A stretch of DNA of 64,000 bases. Origin: Gordonia polyisoprenivorans. GTDB lineage: Bacteria > Actinomycetota > Actinomycetes > Mycobacteriales > Mycobacteriaceae. The notes beneath the pieces are model-generated. The model made no database searches. It was not told where the DNA came from and worked only from the letters and a program-made list of their open reading frames with translations. Within the stretch, counting starts at the first letter, position 1. Each line of letters starts with the position of its first letter. Shown here one piece after another: positions 16,987-26,615 of this stretch. The stretch lies in assembly GCF_017654315.1 (NCBI RefSeq), contig NZ_CP072203.1:2542001-2606000 (forward strand), in the 5' to 3' direction. Both the position numbers and the translations under genes were made by a program.

Positions 16987-18102
16987 ATGACCACTGTCTC
17001 GCAGGCTCCGATCGCCGAGTCCGCGCCGACCACCCGCGGTGCGGTTGCCCTCCGGGCTATCCGCAAGGTGTATGCCAACGGCCACGTCGCGGTCACCGAC
17101 ATCGATCTCGACATCGCCGCGGGTGAGTTCGTCTCGCTCCTGGGACCGTCCGGGTGCGGTAAGACGACGCTGTTGCGCATGCTGGCCGGTTTCGAGCGGC
17201 CCACCGCCGGTGACATCACCCTCGACGGGGCCTCGATCGTGGATGTGCCACCCGAGCGTCGCCCGGTCAACACCGTGTTCCAGTCCTACGCGCTGTTCCC
17301 GCACATGACCGTGGCGCAGAACGTGGGTTTCGGTCTGCGTCAACGCAAGGTGGCCAAGAAGGAGATCGGCCAACGTGTCGCCGACGCGCTCGGGCTGGTG
17401 CAGATGACGCGCTTTGCCGACCGCAAGCCGGCGATGCTCTCCGGCGGCCAGCAGCAGCGTGTCGCGCTCGCCCGGGCGCTGGCGAACCGGCCCGACGTGC
17501 TGCTGCTCGACGAGCCGATGAGTGCGCTGGACCGCAAGTTGCGCGAGGAGATGCAGATCGAACTCAAACTGCTGCAAAAGGACCTCGGCACCACCTTCAT
17601 CTTCGTGACCCACGATCAGGAGGAGGCGTTGTCGATGAGCGACCGGATCGTGGTGATGAGCGAGGGACGCATCGCGCAGGTCGGCGTCGGCAAGGACATC
17701 TACGCTGCGCCGACCAGCCGGTTCGTCGCCGACTTCATCGGCAAGCAGACCTTCTTCGACGTCACCGGCGAGTACGAGGACGGACGCATCGCCACCACCG
17801 ACGGTCGTTTCGCCATCGCCGACACCCCGGTCGACACCACCGGTGGCCTGGTCGTCGCGGTACGCCCCGAGGCGATCTGGTTCGCCGAGAGCGACGCCGA
17901 CGTCGATGCCGCCGACAACGTCGTGTCCGGGACCGCCGCAGGGGTGTCGTTCCTCGGTGACCTGACGCAGGTGGTGGTCACCACCGACGCGGGTACCGAG
18001 GTGCTGGTGCGCGGCGCCACCCGCAACTTCCCGCCACTGCACGAGGGGCAGCGTGTGCGATGCACCTTCGCCGGCTCCGACACCCTGGTGTACGCCAAAT
18101 GA
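16987..18102 (+). CDS. potA: Polyamine-type ABC importer ATPase
   Basis: A 371-residue ABC ATPase with Walker [10 protein letters not shown] (about residues 51-59), signature L-S-G-G-Q-Q-Q-R and Walker B L-L-L-D-E-P near residue 177. The C-terminal 120 residues form a TOBE domain, as in PotA/UgpC/MalK-type importers. GAAAGG precedes the ATG. Its stop overlaps the binding-protein start (ATGA), making a three-gene operon. Confidence 0.88.
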   Translation: MTTVSQAPIAESAPTTRGAVALRAIRKVYANGHVAVTDIDLDIAAGEFVSLLGPSGCGKTTLLRMLAGFERPTAGDITLDGASIVDVPPERRPVNTVFQSYALFPHMTVAQNVGFGLRQRKVAKKEIGQRVADALGLVQMTRFADRKPAMLSGGQQQRVALARALANRPDVLLLDEPMSALDRKLREEMQIELKLLQKDLGTTFIFVTHDQEEALSMSDRIVVMSEGRIAQVGVGKDIYAAPTSRFVADFIGKQTFFDVTGEYEDGRIATTDGRFAIADTPVDTTGGLVVAVRPEAIWFAESDADVDAADNVVSGTAAGVSFLGDLTQVVVTTDAGTEVLVRGATRNFPPLHEGQRVRCTFAGSDTLVYAK

Positions 18103-19280
18103 TCGGGCGCGCACCATCGGCCGCGCCGGACGCGGTACGCGCACTGGTCCCGAAGCAATCCGTCGCGCGCATCACCCGTCGCAGCTTCCTCGCCGGAATC
18201 GGTGTGGCGGTGGCCGGGGTCACCGTGTCGGCGTGCGGTGGCAGTCACAAGATCGCGAGTTCGGCGCCGATGGGCACCGCCGCCGAGGGCAGGCTGAACT
18301 ACTACAGCTGGGGAGACTACGAGGACCCCAACGATCTCGACGGCTACGAGAACCGCTTCGGTGTCACGCTTCAAGTCGACTCCTTCGGCTCCAACGAGGA
18401 GATGATCGCCAAACTCGCTGCGGCCCGCGGAACCTCGGGGTATGACGTGGTGGTGCCCACCGGGGTATACATCCCGCAGATGGTGGAGCACGACCTGCTC
18501 GATCCGCTCGACCATGCGCGCGTGCCCAACCTTGCCAACCTCGAGGAGCGGTTCTTCGACCCGCCCTGGAATCCGCGCTCGCGCTACGGCGCCTGCAAGG
18601 ACTGGGGCACCACCGGATTCATGTATCTCAAGTCGCTGACCACGACGACCCCGACCACGTGGCGTGACTTCATCGAGTTGGCACAGGGCCCGGCCCGGGG
18701 CAAGGTCAGTGTCCTCGAGGATCCCTGGGAGGTGGTCTCGATTGCCATGGGGGCGTTGAACATCGACCCGAACACCACCGACGGGAAGGATCTCGCCGCG
18801 GCGCGCACGCTACTCGTCAACGAACTCGCGCCGACGCTGCAGGGGTACAACTCGTCGATCACCTCGGTGGTGTCGGGGGGTGCCTACAGCTTGCTGCAGG
18901 CGTGGAACGGCGACGCGCGTCTGACACTGACGAACGAGAGCGACCCCGACAAGTGGGGATTCGTCTACCCGTTGCCGACGGCCAACCTGTTCGTTGACAA
19001 CTTCGCGATCGTGCGCGGGACCCAACATCCGGTCGCCGCACACGAATTCATCAACTACATGCTCGACCCGGAGGTGTCGTACCGGGAGATGGAGTACATC
19101 GGCTACCAGACCGGGGTGAAAGGGATGGCGGAGAAGGGCCGGGCCGCCGACCTCGACTACCCCGACCTGTTGTTCCCACCCGACGAGGTGGTCGATCGGC
19201 TGGTGTCGGCCAATGTCGACTCGGCCACCCAGGAGCGCACCGAGATCCTGGGCCAGATGCAGGCGAGGAGCGCCCGATGA
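18099..19280 (+). CDS. potD: Polyamine-type substrate-binding lipoprotein, Tat-exported
   Basis: A 393-residue PotD/PotF-like binding protein. The N terminus has a twin-arginine motif R27-R28-S-F-L and then a lipobox V-S-A-C with Cys46, so it is predicted to be exported by Tat and lipidated. The mature part has the family features [17 protein letters not shown] and W-G-T-T-G. The ligand is inferred as putrescine, spermidine or a related amine. Starts within the potA stop and overlaps the permease start by four bases. Confidence 0.85.
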   Translation: MIGRAPSAAPDAVRALVPKQSVARITRRSFLAGIGVAVAGVTVSACGGSHKIASSAPMGTAAEGRLNYYSWGDYEDPNDLDGYENRFGVTLQVDSFGSNEEMIAKLAAARGTSGYDVVVPTGVYIPQMVEHDLLDPLDHARVPNLANLEERFFDPPWNPRSRYGACKDWGTTGFMYLKSLTTTTPTTWRDFIELAQGPARGKVSVLEDPWEVVSIAMGALNIDPNTTDGKDLAAARTLLVNELAPTLQGYNSSITSVVSGGAYSLLQAWNGDARLTLTNESDPDKWGFVYPLPTANLFVDNFAIVRGTQHPVAAHEFINYMLDPEVSYREMEYIGYQTGVKGMAEKGRAADLDYPDLLFPPDEVVDRLVSANVDSATQERTEILGQMQARSAR

Positions 19281-21118
19281 CCACCACCGTCGACACCCCG
19301 GCGATCACCCCAGAACCGATCACCCCGACCCCGAAACCGCCATGGCGGCAACGGTTGTTCGGTGCAGGCGGGCTCACCTTCCCGGCCTGGGCGTATCTGC
19401 TGTTCTTCTTCGTCGTCCCGGTGGCACTGGTGGTGTGGTACAGCTTCGGCTACAAACCCGACCAGTTCACCACCTATGCCACCGACCAACTGAGCTTCGG
19501 TCGCTATTCGGAAGCCTTCGGCGCGGACTACCGGTCGACCTTCTACAACACCCTCACCATCGCCGTCACCGGAGTGGTGATCGCGCTTGCCGTCGGTGTG
19601 CCGTTCGCCTATTGGCTTGCGGTCAAATCGAATCCGCGACGACGCCCGATCTATCTCGCCCTCATCATCATCCCGTTCTTCACCAACTTCCTGGTGCGCA
19701 CCATCGGCTGGCAGATCACCCTGGCCCCGTCGGGATGGCTCTCGGGTGCGATGCAGAGCATGGGGCTGGGCGAACTCGGCATCCTCTACACCCGCGCCGC
19801 GGTGCAGGTCGGCGTGGTCTACAACTACCTGCCGCTGATGATCTTTCCCCTGTACGTGGCGATGGATCGTGCGGGTCTGTCGCTGCGGGAAGCCGGGCGC
19901 GACCTCGGTGCCAACCGCTGGACGACGTTCTTCCGGATCACCCTGCCGCTGGCCTCGCCGGGCATCGTCTCGGGCACGCTTCTGGTGTTCATACCGTTGA
20001 TGGGCGACTACGTGACACCGTCGGTGCTCGGCGGTGCCAAGGGCACGATGGCCGGGCAGATGATCGCCGCGCAGTTCGAGACCGCCCAGAACTGGGCACT
20101 CGGCAGTGCCATGACCGTGTCGCTGATGGCGATGGTGCTCGTGTGCGTGGTGATCGCCGGTCTCGTCGTCAAAGGTATTGCGGTGCTTCTGGATCGACAG
20201 GTGTTCTCGGTGACCCTGCCCGACGGACAGCCGGCCGATCCCGGCCCGCTGCCGCGTCTGGTGATGACGCCGCTGCGCACCCGGCGGGATTGGTACTCGA
20301 TCTGTCTGAAGGCGTGGTCGGTCGTGGTCTATGCCTTCCTGTTCCTGCCGATCCTGGTGATCGTCGCCTACTCGTTCAACACCGGGCGTGTACTCGCGTC
20401 GTTCGAGGGATTCGGGTTCGGCGCCTACCGCGACGCGCTCACCGACGACACGATCCTGCACAGTGTGCGCATTTCCTTGGAGGTGGGCCTGCTGTCGGCG
20501 CTGCTGGCCACGCTCCTGGGGTCGCTGGCCGGCATCGCCATCGGGATGTCGCGGCGCCCGCGCTGGTGGTCGGTGGGGTTGCTGGCCCTGCTGACGGTCA
20601 CCCTGGTGACGCCCGACATCGCCGATGCCGTGGCCTTCCTGCCCTGGTATGTGACGCTCGGTGTCGACTGGAATCTGTTGCCGTTCAACAACGGTCTCGT
20701 GCGGTTGGTCATCTCGCACGCGGTGGTGTCGATGGTCGTGGTGACGTTCATCGTGCGAGCGCGGGTGTCGGCTCTCGATCCGGCACTCGAGGAAGCGGCC
20801 GCAGATCTCTACGCCTCGCCGCTCGCGCGGCTGCGCCACGTGATCCTGCCCGCCGCCGCCCCGGGCATCTTCGCCGGGATGATGCTCGCGTTCACGTTCA
20901 GTCTCGACGACGTCGTGATCTCGACCTTCGTCCAGCAGCCGGGTTACACGCCGTGGCCGGTGTACATCTTCTCCGCGGTGCGTATCGCCCTGCGGCCGGA
21001 GGTGGCCGCGATGTCGACGCTGATGCTGGTTCTGACCCTGGTCGTTTTGGCGCTGTCGGCGCTCGTGCTGCGCAGGTCCGGGGAGGATGCGACCTCGATG
21101 GCCAAGATGATCGGCTGA
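19277..21118 (+). CDS. potBC: Fused PotB-PotC permease of polyamine-type ABC importer
   Basis: A 613-residue protein made of two complete permease units that are usually separate. Residues 1-300 are PotB-like, with a first helix near W-A-Y-L-L-F-F-F and an EAA loop E-A-G-R-D-L-G-A-N; residues 330-610 are PotC-like, with a second set of about six helices and an EAA loop E-E-A-A-A-D-L-Y-A. Both EAA loops keep the invariant glycine-equivalent turn that docks onto the ATPase. The fusion fixes heterodimer stoichiometry. The reading frame is continuous, so it is not an artefact of a lost stop. Confidence 0.88.
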   Translation: MTTTVDTPAITPEPITPTPKPPWRQRLFGAGGLTFPAWAYLLFFFVVPVALVVWYSFGYKPDQFTTYATDQLSFGRYSEAFGADYRSTFYNTLTIAVTGVVIALAVGVPFAYWLAVKSNPRRRPIYLALIIIPFFTNFLVRTIGWQITLAPSGWLSGAMQSMGLGELGILYTRAAVQVGVVYNYLPLMIFPLYVAMDRAGLSLREAGRDLGANRWTTFFRITLPLASPGIVSGTLLVFIPLMGDYVTPSVLGGAKGTMAGQMIAAQFETAQNWALGSAMTVSLMAMVLVCVVIAGLVVKGIAVLLDRQVFSVTLPDGQPADPGPLPRLVMTPLRTRRDWYSICLKAWSVVVYAFLFLPILVIVAYSFNTGRVLASFEGFGFGAYRDALTDDTILHSVRISLEVGLLSALLATLLGSLAGIAIGMSRRPRWWSVGLLALLTVTLVTPDIADAVAFLPWYVTLGVDWNLLPFNNGLVRLVISHAVVSMVVVTFIVRARVSALDPALEEAAADLYASPLARLRHVILPAAAPGIFAGMMLAFTFSLDDVVISTFVQQPGYTPWPVYIFSAVRIALRPEVAAMSTLMLVLTLVVLALSALVLRRSGEDATSMAKMIG

Positions 21119-21137
21119 GGCACGACTCGACCCGAAC

Positions 21138-21167
21138 CTTGAAGGTGAAACCGGGTTCAAGTACGGT
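21138..21167 (+). promoter_or_regulatory. Promoter with embedded inverted-repeat operator for the SDR operon
   Basis: TTGAAG (21139-21144), a 17-base spacer and TACGGT (21162-21167) form a sigma-70-type promoter. CTTGAA and TTCAAG (21138-21143 and 21156-21161) are the arms of an inverted repeat spanning -35 and spacer. The ATG at 21174 falls at the expected transcription start, so the mRNA is probably leaderless. A closely similar element precedes the lactonase operon at 29164-29193. Confidence 0.65.
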
Positions 21168-21173
21168 CGGGTC

Positions 21174-21995
21174 ATGGAGATCCAGAACACAGTCGCCGTG
21201 GTCACCGGTGCCGGCGGCGGCATCGGTGGTGCGATCGCCCGCGCGCTCAGCGCCGCCGGCGTCCGGGTGGTGTTGACCGACCTCGATTCCGACGCCGTCG
21301 CGCGCACCGCAGAGGCGATCGTCGAGGCCGGCGGCCAGGCGATTGCGCTGTCCGGCGACGCCTCGGACAACGCCCACATCGACGACGTGGTCACCGCGGC
21401 CGGTGAGCATTTCGGACCGGTCGACCTGTATTTCGCCAACGCCGGGATCGGCGGCGCGGCGGGGCTGGATGCCACCGACGACGCCTGGGACACCGTCATC
21501 GACGTGAACCTGATGGCGCATATACGCGCCGCGCGTCGGCTCGTACCCGAGTGGAGCGAACGCGGTCGCGGATACTTCATCAGCACTGCGTCGGCGGCCG
21601 GCTTGCTCACCCAACTGGGGTCGGCGACCTACTCGGTGACCAAACACGCGGCGGTCGGGTTCGCCGAATGGCTCAGTGCCACCTACGGCGACGCCGGTAT
21701 CCGGGTCAGTTGCCTGTGCCCGATGGGCGTCGACACCAAACTGCTGCGTCCCGACCATGCGCCGGACACCGACGGCGAGCGCCTGATGCAGCGAGCGGTC
21801 GAGACCGCCGGCGCTGTGATCACGCCCGAGGAGGTCGCCGACCTCGTACTGGCCGCGATCGCCGATGAGCGGTTCCTGATCCTCCCGCATCCGGAGGTGC
21901 TCGAGATGTACCGCCAGAAGGGTGCCGACTACGACAGGTGGCTGCGCGGCATGCGGCGCTATCAGGCCGCGCTGCTCGCGCCGCAGGACGCCTGA
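21174..21995 (+). CDS. Short-chain dehydrogenase/reductase
   Basis: A 273-residue classical SDR. T-G-A-G-G-G-I-G at residues 11-18 binds NAD(P); N-A-G-I near residue 88 and Y-x-x-x-K in T-Y-S-V-T-K complete the site, with the catalytic Ser in I-S-T-A-S-A. It opens the operon with an acyl-CoA dehydrogenase, an APH-type kinase and TetR. In the levulinate pathway of Pseudomonas an SDR interconverts 4-keto and 4-hydroxyacyl-CoA, which is a plausible role here, but substrate cannot be read from sequence. Confidence 0.88.
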   Translation: MEIQNTVAVVTGAGGGIGGAIARALSAAGVRVVLTDLDSDAVARTAEAIVEAGGQAIALSGDASDNAHIDDVVTAAGEHFGPVDLYFANAGIGGAAGLDATDDAWDTVIDVNLMAHIRAARRLVPEWSERGRGYFISTASAAGLLTQLGSATYSVTKHAAVGFAEWLSATYGDAGIRVSCLCPMGVDTKLLRPDHAPDTDGERLMQRAVETAGAVITPEEVADLVLAAIADERFLILPHPEVLEMYRQKGADYDRWLRGMRRYQAALLAPQDA

Positions 21996-22052
21996 AGCGC
22001 CACCGCCGGCGAATCCGTCGAGACCACAACCGCTCTCATCGAGGAGACAACC

Positions 22053-23321
22053 ATGACCCTGTTCGAACCGTCACCGCGGGCCGAGGAATACCGGCAGAAG
22101 CTGCTGGCCTTCATGGATACCTACATCTATTCCAACGAGGCCGTCTACGACCAACAGATGCGGGAGTCGGCCAATCCACATGCCACCCCCGACATCCTGA
22201 TCGAACTCAAGGCCAAGGCGAAGGCCGAAGGACTGTGGAATCTGTTCCACCCCTACGCCGAATGGGGTCCGGGTCTGTCGAACCTGGAATACGCGCACCT
22301 CGCCGAGATCATGGGACGGGTCGGGTGGGCGCCGGAGGTGTTCAACTGCAACGCCCCCGACACCGGCAACATCGAGGTGCTGACCCTCTTCGGCACCGAC
22401 GAACACAAGCAGCGCTACCTCAAGCCCCTGCTCGATGGTGAGATCGCCTCGGCGTTCGCGATGACCGAGCCCGCAGTCGCCAGCTCCGACGCGACCAACA
22501 TCGAGTTGCAGATGGTTCGAGACGGTGACGACTACGTCCTCAACGGACGAAAGTGGTTCGCCTCCAACGCGGTGCGGCCCGACTGCAAGGTACTCATCGT
22601 GATGGGCAAGACCGATCCGACCGCTCCGACCCATCGACAGCAGTCGATGATGGTGGTGCCCACCGACGCCGATGGTCTCACCATCGTGCGCAACCTGCCC
22701 GTCTTCGGCTACGTCGACCGGGAGAGCCACGGCGAGTTGGTATTCGAGAACGTCCGGGTGCCCGCGACCGATGTCCTCAAAGGGGAGGGTGAGGGATTCG
22801 CGATCGCCCAGGCGCGTCTGGGGCCGGGCCGCATCCATCACTGCATGCGCACCATCGGGATGGCCGAGCGGGCACTGGAACTCATGTGTCGGCGAGCGGC
22901 CGCACGCTCGACCTTCGGACAGTCACTCGCCGATCGCGCCAACATCCAGGACTGGATTGCCGAGGCGCGCATCGACATCGAGATGGTGCGGCTGCTGACC
23001 CTCAAGGCCGCGTACATGATGGACACCGTCGGCAACAAGGCCGCGGCGACCGAGATCGCCGCCATCAAGGTGGCTGCGCCCAACATGGCGCTCAAGATCA
23101 TCGACCGCGCCATCCAGGTCCACGGTGGTGCCGGTGTCACCGACGACTTCCCGCTGGCCATGGCCTACGCGCACCTGCGGACGCTGCGCCTGGCCGACGG
23201 TCCCGACGAGGTGCACAAGCGCGCGATCGCCCGCCGCGAGTTGCGCAGCTACCGGGAAGCCGCCACGGTGCCGGAGACGGTGGCCGGCGTGTCCGACGAC
23301 GCGCTCTCGGCCCGGTACTGA
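22053..23321 (+). CDS. Acyl-CoA dehydrogenase family protein (ACAD10/11-LvaC type)
   Basis: A 422-residue FAD enzyme with the usual three-domain ACAD layout: [15 protein letters not shown] at about residue 140 in the FAD-binding sheet and [15 protein letters not shown] near residue 350. The T-E-P-x-x-A-S-S-D-A form and the immediately following aminoglycoside-phosphotransferase-like kinase gene are characteristic of the ACAD10/ACAD11 group, which processes 4-phosphoacyl-CoA from 4-hydroxy acids. A plain acyl-CoA beta-oxidation role is the alternative. Confidence 0.85.
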   Translation: MTLFEPSPRAEEYRQKLLAFMDTYIYSNEAVYDQQMRESANPHATPDILIELKAKAKAEGLWNLFHPYAEWGPGLSNLEYAHLAEIMGRVGWAPEVFNCNAPDTGNIEVLTLFGTDEHKQRYLKPLLDGEIASAFAMTEPAVASSDATNIELQMVRDGDDYVLNGRKWFASNAVRPDCKVLIVMGKTDPTAPTHRQQSMMVVPTDADGLTIVRNLPVFGYVDRESHGELVFENVRVPATDVLKGEGEGFAIAQARLGPGRIHHCMRTIGMAERALELMCRRAAARSTFGQSLADRANIQDWIAEARIDIEMVRLLTLKAAYMMDTVGNKAAATEIAAIKVAAPNMALKIIDRAIQVHGGAGVTDDFPLAMAYAHLRTLRLADGPDEVHKRAIARRELRSYREAATVPETVAGVSDDALSARY

Positions 23322-23379
23322 TCGAATCGGGAAGTCGTTGCAGCGCAGGAGGGTTCGGTGATCAAGTGGGGAGTGGGCG

Positions 23380-24441
23380 ATGAGTGAGACCGACGTGGCC
23401 GGGGCGGGCCTGACGGCGATCGCCGAGGTCGATCCCGTCGCCCTGCTCGGCTGGCTGCGCGGAGCGGGTATCGAGTGGGCCGGCACGGTGCGGTGTACGC
23501 GCGTCGGAGTCGGCCAGTCGAATCTCACCTATCTCCTCACCGACGACTCCGGCGGCCGATGGGTGCTGCGTCGTCCGCCGGTCGGCACCCTGCTGGCGTC
23601 GGCGCATGACGTGGTGCGCGAGGCGCGCATCCTCTCAGCGCTGGCCCCGACCGACGTGGCCGTTCCGGCCGTCCTCGGTGCGTGCACCGACGAGTCGGTG
23701 AGTCCTGTTCCGCTGGTGGTGATGGAGTTCGTGGACGGTGTCGTCCTGGATCGGCTGCCGGCGGCGCAGGCGCTCTCACCCGCGATACGGCGGGCGGTGG
23801 GGGAGTCGATGATCGACACCCTCGCCCGTATCCACGACGTGGACATCGAGCAGGTCGGCCTGGCCGACCTGGCGAGCCACAAGCCCTACGCGGCACGCCA
23901 ACTCAAGAGGTGGAGCGCGCAGTGGGAGAAGTCGAAGACCCGCGAGATCCCGGCGCTGGACGAGTTGACCCGCCGACTGTCGGCGAGTGCACCCGAACAA
24001 CGGGAGACACGACTGGTCCACGGGGACTTCCACATTCGCAACGTCATGATCGATCCGGACAGCGGAACGGTACGAGCGGCACTGGACTGGGAGTTGTCGA
24101 CCCTGGGTGATCCACTCGCCGACATCGGCAGCACCCTGGCGTACTGGCCGGCAGCCGGTGAACCGCCGCTCAGTGCTGCACCGGTGGAACTGCTCGAGGG
24201 GTTCCCGAGCCGCGACGACTTGGCCGCGATGTACCTCGACCGCACCGGCCGTGACGCGACGGCGCTGCGGTTCTGGCACGCACTCGGACTGTGGAAGGTC
24301 GCGATCATCGCCGAGGGTGTGCTCCGTCGTGCGCGGGACAACCCGGCGAACCGAGCCGCCGCCGGCGTCCCCACCGACGAAGTGATCGACGGTCTGGTCG
24401 CGCGGGCCATCGCCGTCGCCGACGCGGCCGGACTCGGATGA
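23380..24441 (+). CDS. APH/ACAD10-like phosphotransferase, putative hydroxyacyl-CoA kinase
   Basis: A 353-residue kinase-fold protein. The phosphotransferase loop L-V-H-G-D-F-H-I-R-N and the metal motif L-D-W-E-L-S-T-L-G-D-P are intact, as is the nucleotide-binding start G-Q-S-N-L-T-Y. Proteins of this subfamily, found next to or fused with ACADs, phosphorylate the 4-hydroxyl of acyl-CoAs (LvaA, ACAD10/11) rather than antibiotics. The gene lies in the same operon, 58 bases after the ACAD. Confidence 0.85.
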   Translation: MSETDVAGAGLTAIAEVDPVALLGWLRGAGIEWAGTVRCTRVGVGQSNLTYLLTDDSGGRWVLRRPPVGTLLASAHDVVREARILSALAPTDVAVPAVLGACTDESVSPVPLVVMEFVDGVVLDRLPAAQALSPAIRRAVGESMIDTLARIHDVDIEQVGLADLASHKPYAARQLKRWSAQWEKSKTREIPALDELTRRLSASAPEQRETRLVHGDFHIRNVMIDPDSGTVRAALDWELSTLGDPLADIGSTLAYWPAAGEPPLSAAPVELLEGFPSRDDLAAMYLDRTGRDATALRFWHALGLWKVAIIAEGVLRRARDNPANRAAAGVPTDEVIDGLVARAIAVADAAGLG

Positions 24442-24469
24442 CGACGCTGATGGGTGAGAAGATGTCGGC

Positions 24470-25213
24470 ATGACTGCACGTGATTCGCGCGCGGTGGGGA
24501 CACAGCCGTTGCAGACACCGCCGGTGGAGACACCGCCGGTGGGGGAGCAGCCGCTTCCCCCGCTGGCGGTGACCGACGGCGACAAGGCGCCGCCGGTGAC
24601 CGCGCGCGGCGAGCGTACCCGCTCCGCCCTGATTGCCGCCGCGCGCCGGATCTTCGAGCGCGACGGCTTCTCCGACGCACGACTGACCGACATCACGGCC
24701 GAGGCGAAGTGTTCGACGGGAACCTTCTACACCTATTTCGACAGCAAGGAAGAGGTCCTCGACGCCGTCCTCGCGCTCGCCCACGAGGACATGCTGCATC
24801 CCGGGCTCCCGCACATCGAGACCGATCCGCACGAGGATCCGTATGCGGTGCTCGAGGCCGCCAACCGCGCGTACTTCGAGGCGTACAAGCGCAACGCCGG
24901 ATTGCGGCTCGTTCTCGAGCAGGTGACCGCCAACATGCCGGAGTTCCGCGAGAAGCGGCGTCAGCGCGGGCTCGTGTTCGCGACCCGAAATGCCAGGCAC
25001 ATCAAGGATCTCCAGGACCGCGGCCTTGCCGATCCCGAACTCGATCCGCTGGCTGCGGCGAGCGCGCTCTCGGGCATGGTCTCGCGGATGGCCTACCAGG
25101 CCTTCGCACTCGGCGACGATGCCGATCTGGATCAGATGGTGTTCACCGCAACCCGGTTGTGGGCCAACGCCATCGGTTTACGGAGTGGTGATCGCCGACC
25201 GTCTCGACGGTGA
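24470..25213 (+). CDS. TetR-family regulator, candidate controller of the cluster
   Basis: A 247-residue repressor. A Pro-rich N-terminal tail of about 45 residues (with the repeated T-P-P-V) precedes the HTH, whose recognition part is L-T-D-I-T-A-E-A-K-C-S-T-G-T-F-Y-T-Y-F. The C-terminal ligand domain is wholly helical. Being the last gene of the SDR-ACAD-kinase operon, it is the natural candidate to bind the operators at 21138-21167 and 29164-29193, with an acyl-CoA or lactone-derived effector; QsdR of Rhodococcus is a TetR regulator of a comparable lactonase operon. Confidence 0.86.
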   Translation: MTARDSRAVGTQPLQTPPVETPPVGEQPLPPLAVTDGDKAPPVTARGERTRSALIAAARRIFERDGFSDARLTDITAEAKCSTGTFYTYFDSKEEVLDAVLALAHEDMLHPGLPHIETDPHEDPYAVLEAANRAYFEAYKRNAGLRLVLEQVTANMPEFREKRRQRGLVFATRNARHIKDLQDRGLADPELDPLAAASALSGMVSRMAYQAFALGDDADLDQMVFTATRLWANAIGLRSGDRRPSRR

Positions 25214-25219
25214 TCGCAC

Positions 25220-26470
25220 TCAGACCGGTCGGACGCCCATGAGCGCGGCCAGTTGCCGGGCCAGCGGGGTCAGGTCGAGGCGGTCGGGGTCCTTCTTAGG
25301 TGTCGAATCCCATGGCTGCGGCGTGTTCGGATTGGCGTAGACGGTTCGCGCGGCACTTCGGACGCCCGTCGGATTGCCTTGTGGAACAGCGCATCCGGCG
25401 CCGGTATTGAACGGGAAGTCGTCGTAACGGATGTCGAAATCCGGGTTTGCGCGTTTCATCTCGTCGATGATGCGGGTGGTGCCCTCGTATCCCTGAGTGC
25501 ATGCCGGTGGGTTGTTCGTCTCGAGCACGACACCGAAATGGATCTGCCCGTCGCCGGGGGCGGTGGAGTGGCCACCGGCCGAGAGGTTGGACAGCATCGA
25601 GAACGTCAGGGACGTGGTGTAGGTGGCAGGTCGGATCGTGCGCATCACCGACGCCAGGTCGTGGACGACCTTTGCGGCGTCACCACCGTTGCGCTGCAAC
25701 AGTTCCGAGAGCTGGCTGGCCGAGGCGCTCCCGGTGGTCAGCAGCCGGCGCAGGTCCGGATCGGACGCCGAGAGCGTTGCCGTGAGCACGTCGAGCCCGT
25801 GCGACCAGGTGAGAATGGCATCGGACTGGTCGGCCTGGGTGGCCAGTACCGAATTCGCGTCGCGGATCAGTCCGATGGTCGCGGGCAGATTGTCGGCGCC
25901 GTCGGCGGCCAGCGTCGACAACGAGTCGACGAGCCGGGACAGGTTGTCGCCCTGTCCGTTCAGCGCTTTCCCGAGTTCGGTGATCACGGTGTGTAGGTCG
26001 TCGAGCGGTATCGATTGTGCGAGTCGCACGGTGGAGGCCACCACCTCATCGAGAGGCGGTGGCACCGAGGACCTCGTGATCGTCGACCCGTCGTGGAGGT
26101 GCGCATCGTCATCGCCGCGGGTCGGCTGGAGGTCGATGAATTGTTCGCCGATCGCGGATCGGTTGGCGACGACCGCCATTGCCGACGCCGGGACCTTCGG
26201 CGCGTCCGAGTCCAACTGGAGTTCGACGTCGACGCCGTCGTGCGTGAGACGCAGGGGCCCGACGCGGCCGACGGGTATGCCGAGGTAGGTGACCTCAGCA
26301 TTGGTGAAGATGCCCCCGGAATCGGGGAGGTGTGCGGTCACCGTGTACACCCCGACGCCGACGACGCGGTTCACGTGGACCAGCCAGATCCCCGCGACCA
26401 CGCTGACCACCAGCCCGAGGACGAGGATCGCGGTGATCTGAAGTCGCGCAATCCGACTCAGCGGTGGCAT
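25220..26470 (-). CDS. Orphan MCE-family (MlaD-domain) protein
   Basis: A 416-residue protein with one N-terminal membrane segment (about residues 9-30) and an MCE/MlaD domain (about residues 38-120; G-G-I-F-T-N-A-E-V-T-Y-L-G-I-P-V-G-R-V is its core), then helical sequence and a Cys-containing tail (A-C-T-Q-G, A-G-C-A-V). In actinobacteria such proteins normally come as six consecutive genes behind two yrbE permeases; here there is a single gene and no permease. It ends 7 bases from the convergent tetR. A 7-base-pair hairpin (26493-26510) lies in its leader. Lipid shuttling to the neighbouring acyl-CoA enzymes is inference only. Confidence 0.85.
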   Translation of the reverse strand: MPPLSRIARLQITAILVLGLVVSVVAGIWLVHVNRVVGVGVYTVTAHLPDSGGIFTNAEVTYLGIPVGRVGPLRLTHDGVDVELQLDSDAPKVPASAMAVVANRSAIGEQFIDLQPTRGDDDAHLHDGSTITRSSVPPPLDEVVASTVRLAQSIPLDDLHTVITELGKALNGQGDNLSRLVDSLSTLAADGADNLPATIGLIRDANSVLATQADQSDAILTWSHGLDVLTATLSASDPDLRRLLTTGSASASQLSELLQRNGGDAAKVVHDLASVMRTIRPATYTTSLTFSMLSNLSAGGHSTAPGDGQIHFGVVLETNNPPACTQGYEGTTRIIDEMKRANPDFDIRYDDFPFNTGAGCAVPQGNPTGVRSAARTVYANPNTPQPWDSTPKKDPDRLDLTPLARQLAALMGVRPV

Positions 26471-26615
26471 GTGTGAGGACCCGACCCTTCCGCCTCGCGT
26501 GCTCGCGAGGCCGCTCGAACATTACTCGGGGGTAAGGTTCGGCAGCCAGGGCTCTGTGGTCAACGCCGCGCACAACCCCCGCTATGACTGACGACATAGC
26601 CGGCGGTCGGTGTGG

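Noticed and set aside
19213-21276. Long + strand frame (687 codons) overlapping the permease in another frame
   Set aside because: Arg-rich out-of-frame shadow; the permease in the other frame has clear helices and EAA loops.
19157-21610. Very long minus-strand open frame (817 codons) opposite the polyamine importer
   Set aside because: It is the antisense shadow of the fused permease and SDR; composition is His/Arg/Asp-rich with no family motif.
26581-26600. Hairpin GCTATG-N8-CATAGC after the acyl-CoA ligase gene
   Set aside because: Only six base pairs and GC-poor; not convincing as a terminator.
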